DNA of 64,000 bases from Aldehydirespirator sp963662645 (lineage in GTDB: Bacteria; Actinomycetota; Acidimicrobiia; Acidimicrobiales; Aldehydirespiratoraceae): the NCBI GenBank assembly GCA_963662645.2, contig OY759762.1:2108001-2172000 (forward strand). Reading direction: 5' to 3'. Below the pieces are notes generated by a model, which was not told the origin of the DNA, ran no database searches, and worked only from the letters and a program-made list of their open reading frames with translations. Of the stretch, positions 1 to 9,068 are shown piece by piece. Each line of letters begins with the position of its first letter. Position 1 is the first letter of the stretch. The position numbers were made by a program, and so were the translations under genes.

Positions 1-1554
1 GCTCTGGGCGAGGGCCACGGGCGCGAGCAAGCATTGGTGGTGGCCCTCGACTCTGCGGGCCGGTCTGTCATATTCGCGGGAGCGACGGTCGTCGTGTCGC
101 TGTTGGGGATGCTGTTCATCGGTATCCCGTTCGTGACCGGTTTCGGTGTGGCCGCCGCGGCCACGGTGGCGGTTGTCATGGTCGGCTCGGTGACGTTGCT
201 GCCGTCGCTCATCGCCCTGCTCGGTGAGCGGATTACGGCTACCCGCGTACGAGGCATCGTCGCCGCGGTGCTGTTTAGCGTGGCCCTCTTCGGCTTCGGG
301 GCCGGCATCGAACCACTGGCGGCCGGAGCCTTGCCGGCGGCGGTGATCGTGCTGGTGGCAGGAATGTTCGGACGGGACCGGAACCCGCTGCGGCGAAGGT
401 TGCAGCCGCGCCGGGAGCGGCCGCTGCGAGAAACCGGCTGGTACCGGCTCAGCCGGGTGGTCCAGGCCCGGCCGTGGACGTTCGCGGTGGGCGGCACCGT
501 CCTGCTGCTCCTGCTGGCTGCCCCGGTGCTCGTGCTGCGATTCGGCTTCGCCGACGAGAGCAACTACGGCCCCGAGACCACAACTCGCAAGGCCTACGAA
601 CTTCTCGTCGACGGCTTCGGCGCGGGCGCCAACGGTCCGCTGGTGGTGGTGGCCGAGGTGTCGGGACCTCAGATGGCCGAACTGAATCGCTTGGCGCAGG
701 CCATTGCGGCCACCGATGGCGTCAGCTTCGTCAGCCCGCCGATCCCCAACAGCCCGATAGCACCTACGGCCGCCGCGATCGAGGTGCGACCGACCACCGG
801 ACCTCAGGCCGCCGAGACCGAGGCTCTCGTCGAGCACATTCGCAGTGCAGTGATCCCCGCGGCGACTGCGGGGACCGATCTCGAGCCCGTGATCACCGGG
901 CTGGTCGCGGTCAAGGCGGACGTCAGCGATTTCTTGAAGTCGCGCACCGCGGTGTTCTTCGTCGCGGTCCTCGGCGCCTCCTTCCTGCTGTTGATGGCCG
1001 TGTTCCGCTCGCTGGTCGTGCCGCTCAAGGCGGTCATCATGAACATGCTCTCGATCGGCGCGGCCTACGGCGTGCTGGTGGCCGTGTTCCAGTGGGGCTG
1101 GCTCGGCAGTGTCGTGGGGGTAGAGCCGGGCCCGATCGAGCCGTTCATGCCGATGATGCTCTTTGCCGTGCTGTTCGGGCTGTCGATGGACTACGAGGTG
1201 TTCCTGCTGTCGCGCATGAAGGAGGAGTTCGAGCGCACCGGCGACGCGATCAACTCCGTCGCCGACGGCTTGGCCGCCACCGCCCGGGTCATCACCGCGG
1301 CCGCGTTGATCATGGTGTTCGTGTTCGGCAGTTTCGTGTTCGAGGACCAGCGGGCCATCAAGATGTTCGGCCTGGGCCTCGCCGCCGCGGTGGCGGCCGA
1401 CGCCAGCCTCGTGCGCATGCTGATCGTGCCCTCCACCATGGAACTGCTCGGGGCCCGCAACTGGTGGCTGCCGGGCTGGCTGGACCGGATCCTGCCCAAC
1501 CTCAACGTGGAGGGCAGCCACGGGGAACCGGCTCCAGCACAACCCGCCGGCTGA
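1..1554 (+). CDS. MMPL/RND-family transporter, 3' part (5' end outside the window)
   Basis: The frame is open from the first base, so the gene begins before the window; 517 residues are visible. The protein is an inner-membrane MMPL-type RND transporter of the sort that exports lipids or hydrophobic compounds using the proton gradient. The first residues (GEGHGREQALVVALDSAGRS) are the typical linker before the last helices of the first membrane domain. After a hydrophilic periplasmic loop (about residues 185-310), the second membrane domain carries the family signature GLSMDYEVFLLSRMKEEF near residues 390-410. The C-terminus ends shortly after the last helix, with no long cytoplasmic tail. 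The substrate cannot be told from the sequence. The next gene is convergent on the other strand. Confidence 0.9.
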   Translation, partial: ALGEGHGREQALVVALDSAGRSVIFAGATVVVSLLGMLFIGIPFVTGFGVAAAATVAVVMVGSVTLLPSLIALLGERITATRVRGIVAAVLFSVALFGFGAGIEPLAAGALPAAVIVLVAGMFGRDRNPLRRRLQPRRERPLRETGWYRLSRVVQARPWTFAVGGTVLLLLLAAPVLVLRFGFADESNYGPETTTRKAYELLVDGFGAGANGPLVVVAEVSGPQMAELNRLAQAIAATDGVSFVSPPIPNSPIAPTAAAIEVRPTTGPQAAETEALVEHIRSAVIPAATAGTDLEPVITGLVAVKADVSDFLKSRTAVFFVAVLGASFLLLMAVFRSLVVPLKAVIMNMLSIGAAYGVLVAVFQWGWLGSVVGVEPGPIEPFMPMMLFAVLFGLSMDYEVFLLSRMKEEFERTGDAINSVADGLAATARVITAAALIMVFVFGSFVFEDQRAIKMFGLGLAAAVAADASLVRMLIVPSTMELLGARNWWLPGWLDRILPNLNVEGSHGEPAPAQPAG

Positions 1555-1572
1555 GAGACCGAGCAGGCGCTT

Positions 1573-2676
1573 TCACACGCCGGGGAAGTCTCGCTTGGGG
1601 ATCATGCAGTGCACGCCCTTCACGTCGTTCACCACCTGGGTGACCTCGAAGTCGGCCGCGCAGCTCAGATAGGTGTAGGCGATGTGGCGGGGCAGGCCGA
1701 GCCGGCTCTCGCAGAAGCGCAGGGCCTCGCGCACCGCCTCCCGCATCGCCTCGTCGAGGTCGGCGTGGAGGCCTATGGGAATCCAGTGGTCTGCGGTCTC
1801 GCCCATAGGGTTCTGGATCAGCCCGCAGGCCCGGCGGGCTTCGGGGCCCCGCAGCAGCGACAGGCGCAGATCTGCCCTCAGCGAGCCCTCCAGCGCGGTG
1901 AGTGCCACCTCGCCGTTGCCCTGCGCGAAGTGCGGATCGCCCACCGCGAAGCCGGCGCCAGCGGTCTGGACCGGCAGGTACAGGGTCGTGCCGCTCACCA
2001 GGTGCTTGACGTCCAGGTTGCCGCCGTGGCGTCCCGGGGGACGGGTGGCGACCGGCTCGTCGGTGGCGGGCGCGACCCCCGCCATTCCCAAGAACGGGGC
2101 GATCGGGTAGCGCACGGCGCGGCCGTCCCCACAGCGCAGCACGGCCGTACCGCCGCTGGCGTCAACCTCCACCTCGGTGAACACCGACACTGTGCCGCCG
2201 GGGGCGCCGGGTGTGAGCGTGTCCGCCGGCTCGGCGCCGTCGGGCATCTCGCCGCCCAGCGCGCCGAGACCGTGGCGGTTGGAGGTGACGCCGTAGGGCA
2301 CGCGCAGGGCGAAGCCCAGCATGTCCACCTGCAGCAGATCGCCGGGCTCGGCCCCCTGGATCTCGATGGGCCCGGTTACCACGTGCGGCCCGTCGACACC
2401 GAAGGTGTGGGGCACGTCGCGGGCCAGCTCCACCGCATCGGCGAGCACGTCGCCCTCCTCGACGCCCCGGGCGCCGAAGAAAGCGGCCGGATCGCGGCCC
2501 TGGTCCTCCAGGATCCCCTCGTGCGACAGGGTGTCGACGGTGACCACCGCGCCGCCGGCCACCGCCAGCACCGGGCTGGCCAGCCGGTTCGGCCACCAGC
2601 CCCACCGGCACGTGTCCGGGGTGACCGGCAGGTAGTGCTCGCCGTCGATGCGGCCCTGGCCCCGATTCAGGATCAA
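1573..2676 (-). CDS. acetamidase/formamidase family protein
   Basis: This 367-residue protein matches the FmdA/AmdA family, cytoplasmic hydrolases that release ammonia from formamide, acetamide or related small amides. Family features are the N-terminal HYLPVTPDTCRWGWWPN segment, the IEIQGAEPGDLLQVDMLGF block near residues 100-125 and the GDPHFAQGNGEVALTALEG block near residues 245-265. The predicted start is a TTG; a GAGAGG stretch upstream fits a ribosome site. It runs divergently from the amidohydrolase at 2737, only 60 bp away, so the two may share a control region and act on related amide or N-heterocycle substrates (inference). Confidence 0.85.
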   Translation of the reverse strand: MILNRGQGRIDGEHYLPVTPDTCRWGWWPNRLASPVLAVAGGAVVTVDTLSHEGILEDQGRDPAAFFGARGVEEGDVLADAVELARDVPHTFGVDGPHVVTGPIEIQGAEPGDLLQVDMLGFALRVPYGVTSNRHGLGALGGEMPDGAEPADTLTPGAPGGTVSVFTEVEVDASGGTAVLRCGDGRAVRYPIAPFLGMAGVAPATDEPVATRPPGRHGGNLDVKHLVSGTTLYLPVQTAGAGFAVGDPHFAQGNGEVALTALEGSLRADLRLSLLRGPEARRACGLIQNPMGETADHWIPIGLHADLDEAMREAVREALRFCESRLGLPRHIAYTYLSCAADFEVTQVVNDVKGVHCMIPKRDFPGV

Positions 2677-2736
2677 GGTCGCGTCCCTCTCACCCGCTGA
2701 TTCTCGCGCGAGACCCTGCGCCTATGCTCGGTCGCG

Positions 2737-4152
2737 ATGGCGGCCGAGACCACGGCGAACGCTGCGCCGCCGGCCGGCGCGACTCTGCTGGTGTCCGGCG
2801 GCGATGTCGTGACCATGAACGCGGCCCGGGAGGTGCTGGTCGGGGGTGCGGTGGCCGTCGCCGGCGACGTGATCGCCGCGGTCGGCTCCAGCACGGAGCT
2901 GGCCGGCCGCTACCCCGAGGCCGAGGTGATCGACGCCACCGGATGCGTGGTCACACCGGGAATGGTCAACGCCCACCAGCACCTCACCGGCGATCCCCTC
3001 ATCCGCAGCTGCATCCCCGACCTGCTTCCGCCGGGTGCCTCGATCTTCGAATGGTCGGTTCCCGCCCACGGGGCCCACACCGGCGACGACGACGAGCTCT
3101 CGGCAGTGCTGTCCTCGGTCGAGAACCTCGCCAACGGCGTGACCACCGTGGTTGAGGCGGGCACGGTGGCCAACCCGCACAGGGCCGCGGCCGGGATGCG
3201 CCGGGCCGGCATTCGGGGCACCATGGGCACCTGGGGATGGGACATCGAGGAGGGTCCCTTCACCGCGCCGGCGGCCGAGGTGCTCGAACGCCAGTGCGAG
3301 GTGGTGGACGCCCTGGGATCCGGCGGGCTCATCGAGGGGTGGGTGACGCTGGTGGGCCACGACCTGGCCTCCGACGAGTTGCTGGCCGGAGCGGCCGAGC
3401 TGGCCCGGGACAGAGGCACCGGCCTCACCATGCACATGTCGCCCACCTCGTCGGATCCCGAGCGGTATCTGGCCCGCACCGGGTGCCGTCCCCTGGTCCA
3501 CCTCGACGCGCTGGGCGTGCTCGGACCGCACCTGCTGGTGGCCCACGGCGTGTGGCTGGACGACTCCGAGGTGGAGTTGGTGCTGAGCACGTCGACAGCC
3601 ATCGCCTACTGTCCGTGGGCCTATCTGCGGCTGGGCCAGGGCGTGGCCGGCCAGGGTCGCCACGCCGAGATCGTGGAGCGGGGCGGGCGGGTGGCGCTGG
3701 GCTGCGACGCCTCCAATGCGGGCGACACGTCCGACATACTGCGGGTGGCTGCGCTGACCGCCGGGCTGGCCCGCGACACCCGGGTCGATCCCGAGCGCTT
3801 CGGAGCTCACACCGCCTTCGAGCTGGCCACCATCGAGGGAGCGGCCGCGATCGGCATGGACGACCGGATCGGCAGCCTCGAGGCGGGCAAGCAGGCCGAC
3901 ATCGTCGTGCACGACACCACCTCGGTGGCCTGGAACCCCCGCGGCGAGACGGTGCTCCAGCTCGTATGGGGCACCGACGGGCGCTCCGTGCGCGATGTGG
4001 TGGTGGCCGGCCGGCCGGTGGTGCGCGACGGCGCCTGCATCACCGTCGACGTGGCCGCACTGCATGCCGAGGCTGCCGCCGCCCAGCGCTCGCTGTTGAC
4101 GCGTGCCGGTCTGGAGATCCCCCACCGCTGGCCCCACATCGACAGCCACTGA
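2737..4152 (+). CDS. amidohydrolase family protein (AtzA/TrzN/SsnA-like)
   Basis: This 471-residue metal-dependent hydrolase belongs to the amidohydrolase superfamily, whose cytoplasmic members deaminate or dechlorinate purines, pyrimidines and triazines. Candidate metal ligands are the H80-x-H82 pair (NAHQHL), H233 (TMHMSPT), H270 (VAHGVWLDD) and D324 (GCDASNAGD). The C-terminal beta-sandwich segment with GSLEAGKQADIVVHD is typical. It is clearly paralogous to the protein at 13311, which has the same order of motifs. The substrate is not identifiable. A copy of the dispersed repeat follows the stop codon directly. Confidence 0.88.
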   Translation: MAAETTANAAPPAGATLLVSGGDVVTMNAAREVLVGGAVAVAGDVIAAVGSSTELAGRYPEAEVIDATGCVVTPGMVNAHQHLTGDPLIRSCIPDLLPPGASIFEWSVPAHGAHTGDDDELSAVLSSVENLANGVTTVVEAGTVANPHRAAAGMRRAGIRGTMGTWGWDIEEGPFTAPAAEVLERQCEVVDALGSGGLIEGWVTLVGHDLASDELLAGAAELARDRGTGLTMHMSPTSSDPERYLARTGCRPLVHLDALGVLGPHLLVAHGVWLDDSEVELVLSTSTAIAYCPWAYLRLGQGVAGQGRHAEIVERGGRVALGCDASNAGDTSDILRVAALTAGLARDTRVDPERFGAHTAFELATIEGAAAIGMDDRIGSLEAGKQADIVVHDTTSVAWNPRGETVLQLVWGTDGRSVRDVVVAGRPVVRDGACITVDVAALHAEAAAAQRSLLTRAGLEIPHRWPHIDSH

Positions 4153-4158
4153 GGCCTC

Positions 4159-4298
4159 AGAGGCCGAGCGAATAGGCGAGCGAATCCGCGCCATACGGGC
4201 GAGGCCGTGGCCCGAGCGGCCCGTGAGCGCAGCGAACAAGAGCGGGAAGCGCAACGTTGCACCGCGAGGCGGCCTCACCTATTTGCGCGCACTCTAAG
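4159..4298 (+). repeat. dispersed intergenic repeat, copy A
   Basis: Starts with AGAGGCCGAGCG and carries the core GGCCCGAGCGGCCCGTGAGC, followed by GCAGCGAACAAGAGCGGGA. It ends with CTCTAAG. It resembles the copies at 41831-41970 (+) and 51120-51265 (-) over most of its length. The IS1380-type element sits exactly at its right end. Confidence 0.85.
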
Positions 4299-5925
4299 CC
4301 TGGATCCACCGGTGGGCGGCTGGTGTGGTGGGGGTTGGGGTTGGTTCGGCGCGTGGTGGGTTCTGGTGGGCGGCGCCGGGCGCCGCGGGCTGGTGCGGGC
4401 GTGCTGGGCCGGGGGTTGGGGCTTTGGCGGTTGGTGGCGCTGGGGGTGGTGCTGGGGGACGCCGGGCCCCTGGGTTCGGGGGTTCAGATGAGCAGGGGCA
4501 GGTTGCGGAGGTGTCGCAGCGCTCGGGTGAAGGTGTGCTGCCAGGGCCAGTCGGCGGGCAGGCGCAGGATGTGTCGTCGGCCGTGGTTGACGACGCGGCC
4601 GCAGACGGTGAGCAGCCGCTGTTTTTGTGTGTTGGCGACGGTGAGGCGGCCGGGGTGCTGGGCGCGGCCGAGGCGTGCGGTCCAGCGGGCGATGTTGTGG
4701 GCGAGCGAGGCGAGGCGAGGTGGGCGGCGTTGGCGAAGAACCTGCCCGAGGGGCAGTGGGCGAGGCCGTTGTCTTTGAGGTCACGAATGGCGAGCTCGAC
4801 TCGGGCGTGGTCTCGGTGGTAGGCGTCGGCGGCGGCGGTGTCGAGGTCGTGGCGGTCAGTTATGAAGCAGTGGTGGCGCCAGTCGGGCCAGAGGGTTGCC
4901 TGTGCGCCTGTGAGGCGGCTGCGGCGCGCCACCAGCCGCAGCTTGCGGGGGCCGTCGGGGTCGCGGCGGCCGGTCTCGATGGTGGTCTCAGCGACCTGCG
5001 CTATGCCTTCTTCGGTGTAGGGGATCGGCGTCCAGGCTTTGTCCCCGATGGCGTCTATGGCTGCTGAGACCTTGGAGTTCTGCGGGATCGTGATCGAATA
5101 CGACGCGCCGCGGGCCTCGATGGCGTCGATCATGTCATAGGAGAAGAACCCCGCGTCGGCGCGCACGGTCACCGCCGCGCCGGGAGCGAGACGACGCAGC
5201 CTCGCCAGGGTCTCGGCCACAAACCGCAGGTGGCCGCGCTGGGAGCTGCCGGACCGCATCCGGACGTGGACCATCTCGCCGGTGTCGTCTCTGGCCGCGA
5301 CCAGCGGGTGATAGCCCAACACGCCGGTGTGGCCGTAGGCGGCGCCCTGCTTGGATGTGCCGTGGACCTCACAGACCGTGGAGTCCAGATCCACCGTGAT
5401 CTCCCCAGCGTCGGGCGCCGCGCCCAAAGACCACGCCCGGCCGAGCGCCAGCTCGCCGGCGCGGTCGAGCTGGCGCACGTGTCCCCACGTGAACGAGCGC
5501 AGCCATGTCCCCAAAGTCGACGGCGCCAACGGCTCAAACGGCAGCACCGCCCCAGCAGAGCCCGCCCGCAGCCTGCTCGCGTCGTCGATGAACGAGCCGC
5601 CCACCAGCATCGACGCCGCCACCGACAGCGCCTTGGCCCCCGAGCCGCGCCCCGACCCGGGCGGGCGCACCGCCGCGTCGATCAGCGCCTCCAGCCCGAG
5701 GCGGTCCATCACCGTGCCCGCCAGCAACAGCCCCGCATCCGCCACCAAAGACCCGTCGTCGAAACGAACCTCCAACCCGTCGATCCCACCCGATACGCTG
5801 CCCACAGGAAGTGCCTCCTCACGTGGCCGGAATGACCGTTACTGCAAACAGCATTCTCCCATGTCAGGAGGCCTTTCCGGTGGACGCGCCAACCCCACAG
5901 CGCTCACCGCGCCGGTGGATCCAGG
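4299..5925 (-). mobile_element. IS1380-family insertion sequence, 1,627 bp
   Basis: The element begins with CCTGGATCCACCGG and ends with its inverted copy CCGGTGGATCCAGG. It is flanked by a perfect 5-bp direct duplication, CTAAG, at 4294-4298 and 5926-5930. Size, terminal repeats and duplication length fit the IS1380 family. The only gene inside is the transposase on the minus strand, which is frameshifted. Confidence 0.9.
4484..5805 (-). pseudogene. IS1380-family transposase, frameshifted
   Basis: The N-terminal two thirds read as a DDE transposase of the IS1380 family: TVDLDSTVCEVHG, then VRADAGFFSYDMIDA, then YHRDHARVELAIRDLKDNGL. After FFANAAHLAS the frame is lost. The correct continuation (LAHNIARWTARLGRAQ through RNLPLLI and a stop at 4484) is in another frame. 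Removing one 5-bp unit from the GCGAG repeat at about 4702-4720 restores it, so a short tandem duplication is the likely cause. In the annotated frame translation would run on to about 4294 through a proline-rich nonsense tail. The GTG start at 5805 has an AGGAGG site upstream. Confidence 0.85.
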
Positions 5926-6077
5926 CTAAGGTGAGTTGATGCCGTAGCTGGTTGATGCTCTGTTCGGGCGGATGGCCGCTCGCTCCAGGTTGCTGTCGGC
6001 GCGAACGGCCCGCTCTAGGTCCGGGTCGGAGGCGGCTACTAGGGTGGCGAGCCGTCCGCGAGCCGTCTAGGAGCATC

Positions 6078-7094
6078 ATGCAGGTCGCCGTCGTCACCGG
6101 ACCGGGAGCGGTCGAACTGCGGGAAGAGCCCCGGCCCCGGCCCGGTCCCGAAGATGTGCTGGTGGCAGTTGACGCCTGCGGCCTGTGCACCATGGAGCGG
6201 CGCTTGTTCGCCGGCACCAAGCCCATCTACCCGGTAGCGCCCGGCCACGAGGCCGCCGGGCGGGTGGTCGAGGCTGGCGGGGCGGTGGCGTCGCTGCCCG
6301 GGGCCCCGCAGACGGGTGATCTGGTCACCATGGACCTGCTCACCCGCTGCGGAACCTGCCACATGTGCCGACGAGGCCGCAGCGCGCTGTGCAAGCGACC
6401 CCAGGGCGGAACCCTGAGCGACGGAACCATCTCGATGGGCGCCGGCCTGGCCGAGGTAGTCAAGGTAGCCGCGGCCCAGACCTACCGGGTCGGCGAGATC
6501 CCGGTCGAGCACGCCGCCATGGGCGAACCGCTGGCATGCGTGGTGCACTCGGTCCGCTTGAGCGGCTTCCGGGCCGGCGACCGGGTGGCCGTGATCGGCG
6601 CGGGCTACATGGGCCGCCTGCACCTGGCTCTGTGCCGGGCCTGGGGCGCGTCCTCGGTGGGCCTGATCGACGTGAGCGATCAGCGCCGGGCCGAAGCCGC
6701 CGAGGCGGGGGCCGACCGGACGGCGGGACCCGACGACCTGGCCGGATGGCTGGGCCAGCACGACGCGGTGTTCGTGACTGCGGGAGTGTCCGGTGCGGTG
6801 GAACTGGCCCTCAACCTGTGCGACGACGCTGGGGCAGTGGTCCTTTATGGGGCCTTCCCCAAAGACGTCATGGCGTCGGTCGGCGCGGACCGCATCCACC
6901 ATCATGAGCTCGCGATCATCGGGGTCTTCAGCCAAGAGCCGGAGGACTGGCGAACGGCCGCGGGCCTGCTGTCCTCCGGCGCGCTGGCTACGGACCTAGA
7001 CCGTCTGGTGACCGCCCGCTACCGCCTGAACGAGGTCGCCGACGCCATGACGCTGGCGGTGTCGCAGCCCGTCTACCGGGTCCTGGTGGGCTGA
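6078..7094 (+). CDS. zinc-dependent alcohol dehydrogenase family protein
   Basis: This 338-residue medium-chain dehydrogenase/reductase oxidises an alcohol or polyol with a nicotinamide cofactor. Visible features are the catalytic zinc region (GLC at residue 37, GHE at 56-58), a structural zinc site with four cysteines in RCGTCHMCRRGRSALC, and the Rossmann motif VIGAGYMGRL near residue 175. The start at 6078 is preferred over upstream codons in frame because GLE-type MDR proteins begin close to this point and TAGGAG lies just before it. It is followed by a repeat copy and then a sugar kinase, so a sugar-alcohol pathway is possible (inference). Confidence 0.85.
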   Translation: MQVAVVTGPGAVELREEPRPRPGPEDVLVAVDACGLCTMERRLFAGTKPIYPVAPGHEAAGRVVEAGGAVASLPGAPQTGDLVTMDLLTRCGTCHMCRRGRSALCKRPQGGTLSDGTISMGAGLAEVVKVAAAQTYRVGEIPVEHAAMGEPLACVVHSVRLSGFRAGDRVAVIGAGYMGRLHLALCRAWGASSVGLIDVSDQRRAEAAEAGADRTAGPDDLAGWLGQHDAVFVTAGVSGAVELALNLCDDAGAVVLYGAFPKDVMASVGADRIHHHELAIIGVFSQEPEDWRTAAGLLSSGALATDLDRLVTARYRLNEVADAMTLAVSQPVYRVLVG

Positions 7095-7195
7095 GGGGCC
7101 GAGCGGACGGCAGTCCGTGGGAATCGCGCGAGACGTGAGCAAAGCCGTGGCCCGGGCGGCCCGTGAGCGCAGCGAACAAGAGCGGGAAACGCGGC
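7094..7195 (+). repeat. dispersed intergenic repeat, copy B
   Basis: Begins at the stop codon of the preceding dehydrogenase with GGGGCCGAGCGG and ends with the common core GGCCCGTGAGCGCAGCGAAC then AAGAGCGGGA. The middle part differs from copies A, E and F. Confidence 0.8.
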
Positions 7196-7226
7196 GCATG
7201 CTGGGGCGAAGGGAGGACCAGACACG

Positions 7227-8606
7227 GTGAACTCGGTCGTCGTCGGCGTCGATCTTGGGACGGGCGGAGCCCGCGCGGTTGCACTGTCTCCCGGCGGGAG
7301 TGTGAAGCTCTGGATGTACGAGCCCTTCGAGGGGGCCGGGTCGTGGCCTGCCGGACGGGCCGATCCTGCCGCCTGGCTCGACGGCCTGGGCCGCCTCCTG
7401 GCCAGGGTGGACGACGCCGGCCTGGAGGTAGCAGCCGTGGGCGTGGGCGGTCAGAGTCCCACCACCGTCCCGCTTCGGGATGACCAGAGCAGGGACCCGG
7501 TCTCGTGGGCCGCGACCTGCCGGCATCCGGCAGGCATCGGCTTGGACCGGACCGGGCAGCACCTCGCCCAGCTCGAGTTCCTCAGCAGCGAGGCGGGCCG
7601 CCCCCTGGCCGGCGCGCAGATCTGGGACTGGGCGCTGCGCTGCCTGGGCGCGGCCGACATCCAGGGACTGTGGCCCGACGAGGAGACCGTTCCGGGATAC
7701 GGCGAGCGGGCGGAGGTGGGAACCGTCATCGGGCATTGCGACGGGTCGCTGGGCCTGCCTGCCGGGACGCCGCTGGTGAGCGCGTCCAACGACGCCTACA
7801 TGAGCTTCTGGGCGGGCGGTCTGGGCACTCCCGGCCGGGGCCACGACCCCGGCGGTCGCACCGGGGGACTGGGTGTGGCGGTGGAAGCGGCGCAGAGGCC
7901 CGCGGAGATACCCGGGTACTTCAGCCCGGTGGCCGGGGTGCAGGTGGTGGGCGGCCCCACCAACGGGCACGGGCAGCTGCTGGAGTGGTGGTCGGACACG
8001 TCGGGCCGATCCATCGAGGAACTGCTGACGCTGGCGGAACATGTGGCCCCGGGCGCGGGCGGCCTTCTGGTGCTGCCCTATCACGACGGCGAGCGAGCGC
8101 CCCGGTGGGAGTCGCGCCTGCGGGGCGAAATCCACGGCCTGACGTTCGACACCGGCGTGGCCGAGATTGCCCGCGCCGTGCTGGAGGCGGCCGGCTACGG
8201 CCTGCGCCATGTGCACGAGCAGCTCCAGGCCGCCGGGGTGGGGATGGATGTGATGTGCTGCGGCGGCTCGCCCGCGCTCAGCCGCCTGTGGTGCTCGATC
8301 AAGGCGTCGGTGCTGGAGGTGGCCGTCGATATGCCTGAGAGGCCCGAACAGCTCTCGGCCCACGGCTGTGCGCTGGCCGCGGGCGCGGCGCTGGACTGGT
8401 GGGAGGGGGTCGGAGCGGCCAGCATGGACTCCTGGCCGCTGGCCGCCATGACCCGGATCGAGCCGGCGCCCGACGATGCCTACCGGGCCAACTACCAGCG
8501 GTTCGTGGCCCTGGGCGACGCCGCCGTCGCCCGGCTGGACCAGGCCGAGCGGGGCGAGACCGTGGCCCGAGCGGCCCGTGAGCGCAGCGAACAAGAGCGG
8601 GAGTGA
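7227..8606 (+). CDS. FGGY-family carbohydrate kinase
   Basis: This 459-residue protein is an FGGY sugar kinase, which phosphorylates a pentose, polyol or similar sugar with ATP. Evidence includes the N-terminal phosphate loop VVGVDLGTGGARAVAL, the ASNDAYMSFWAGG segment, the DGERAPRW...RGEIHGLTF block near residues 285-310, and CCGGSPALSRLWCSIKASVL near residue 345. It starts at GTG 7227 after GGGAGGA. The last 17 residues (GETVARAARERSEQERE) are not typical of the family and are encoded by a copy of the dispersed repeat, so the original stop seems to have been replaced. The substrate is unknown; xylulokinase-like is the closest description. Confidence 0.87.
   Translation: MNSVVVGVDLGTGGARAVALSPGGSVKLWMYEPFEGAGSWPAGRADPAAWLDGLGRLLARVDDAGLEVAAVGVGGQSPTTVPLRDDQSRDPVSWAATCRHPAGIGLDRTGQHLAQLEFLSSEAGRPLAGAQIWDWALRCLGAADIQGLWPDEETVPGYGERAEVGTVIGHCDGSLGLPAGTPLVSASNDAYMSFWAGGLGTPGRGHDPGGRTGGLGVAVEAAQRPAEIPGYFSPVAGVQVVGGPTNGHGQLLEWWSDTSGRSIEELLTLAEHVAPGAGGLLVLPYHDGERAPRWESRLRGEIHGLTFDTGVAEIARAVLEAAGYGLRHVHEQLQAAGVGMDVMCCGGSPALSRLWCSIKASVLEVAVDMPERPEQLSAHGCALAAGAALDWWEGVGAASMDSWPLAAMTRIEPAPDDAYRANYQRFVALGDAAVARLDQAERGETVARAARERSEQERE
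8541..8606 (+). repeat. dispersed repeat, short copy C, overlapping the end of the kinase gene
   Basis: Short version of the repeat: AGGCCGAGCGG is joined almost directly to the core CGTGGCCCGAGCGGCCCGTG and ends with GAGCGGGAGTGA. It supplies the last codons and the stop of the FGGY kinase gene. Confidence 0.8.
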
Positions 8607-8675
8607 CTCGAGCCCGTCTAGCGTGGCGTCAGGCATCGACTGTCGTCCATCGACCATCATCAAGGAGCGACCGGC

Positions 8676-9068
8676 ATGGTTAACCCTCTCATCTTCGTGG
8701 ACCTGCCCACCCCCGACCCGGAGGCCACCTCGCAGTTCTACGAGACGCTGTTCGACTGGAAGTACAAGCGGCGCCCCGCCGGTGAGTTCCACGAGGTGCT
8801 GCCGGGCGTCAAGCCCAACCTCGGCATCCACTTGGAGACCGAGCCGGTGACCGGGCCGGTGCCCCGCATCTACGTGATGGTGGACGATCCGCCCGACCGG
8901 CTGGCTCTGGCCATGGAGATGGGCGCCACCAAGATGTGGGACGAGGTCTACTGGGAGGAGTTCGACGCCCGCCACGCGGCCTTCCGCGATCCGTGGGGCA
9001 ACGAGGTGGTCTTGTGGCGCAACAAGGGCACCTACGTCCCTGGATCGGCCTCCGAGAAGAACGCCTGA
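8676..9068 (+). CDS. VOC family protein (glyoxalase/bleomycin-resistance fold)
   Basis: A 130-residue single-domain VOC protein. The pattern is typical: IFVDLPTPDPEATSQFYETLFDW at the N-terminus, then a second beta-alpha-beta half ending with FRDPWGNEVVLWRN. VOC proteins are small cytoplasmic enzymes or binding proteins that use a metal to handle dioxygen, thiol adducts or ring cleavage. It closely resembles the protein at 40390 (both begin with an LIFVDLPT motif and share FxDPWGN). AAGGAG sits just upstream of the start. The reaction is unknown. Confidence 0.85.
   Translation: MVNPLIFVDLPTPDPEATSQFYETLFDWKYKRRPAGEFHEVLPGVKPNLGIHLETEPVTGPVPRIYVMVDDPPDRLALAMEMGATKMWDEVYWEEFDARHAAFRDPWGNEVVLWRNKGTYVPGSASEKNA

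Noticed and set aside
6996..8975. 659-codon minus-strand open frame
   Set aside because: Antisense to the FGGY kinase and VOC genes, with low-complexity composition.
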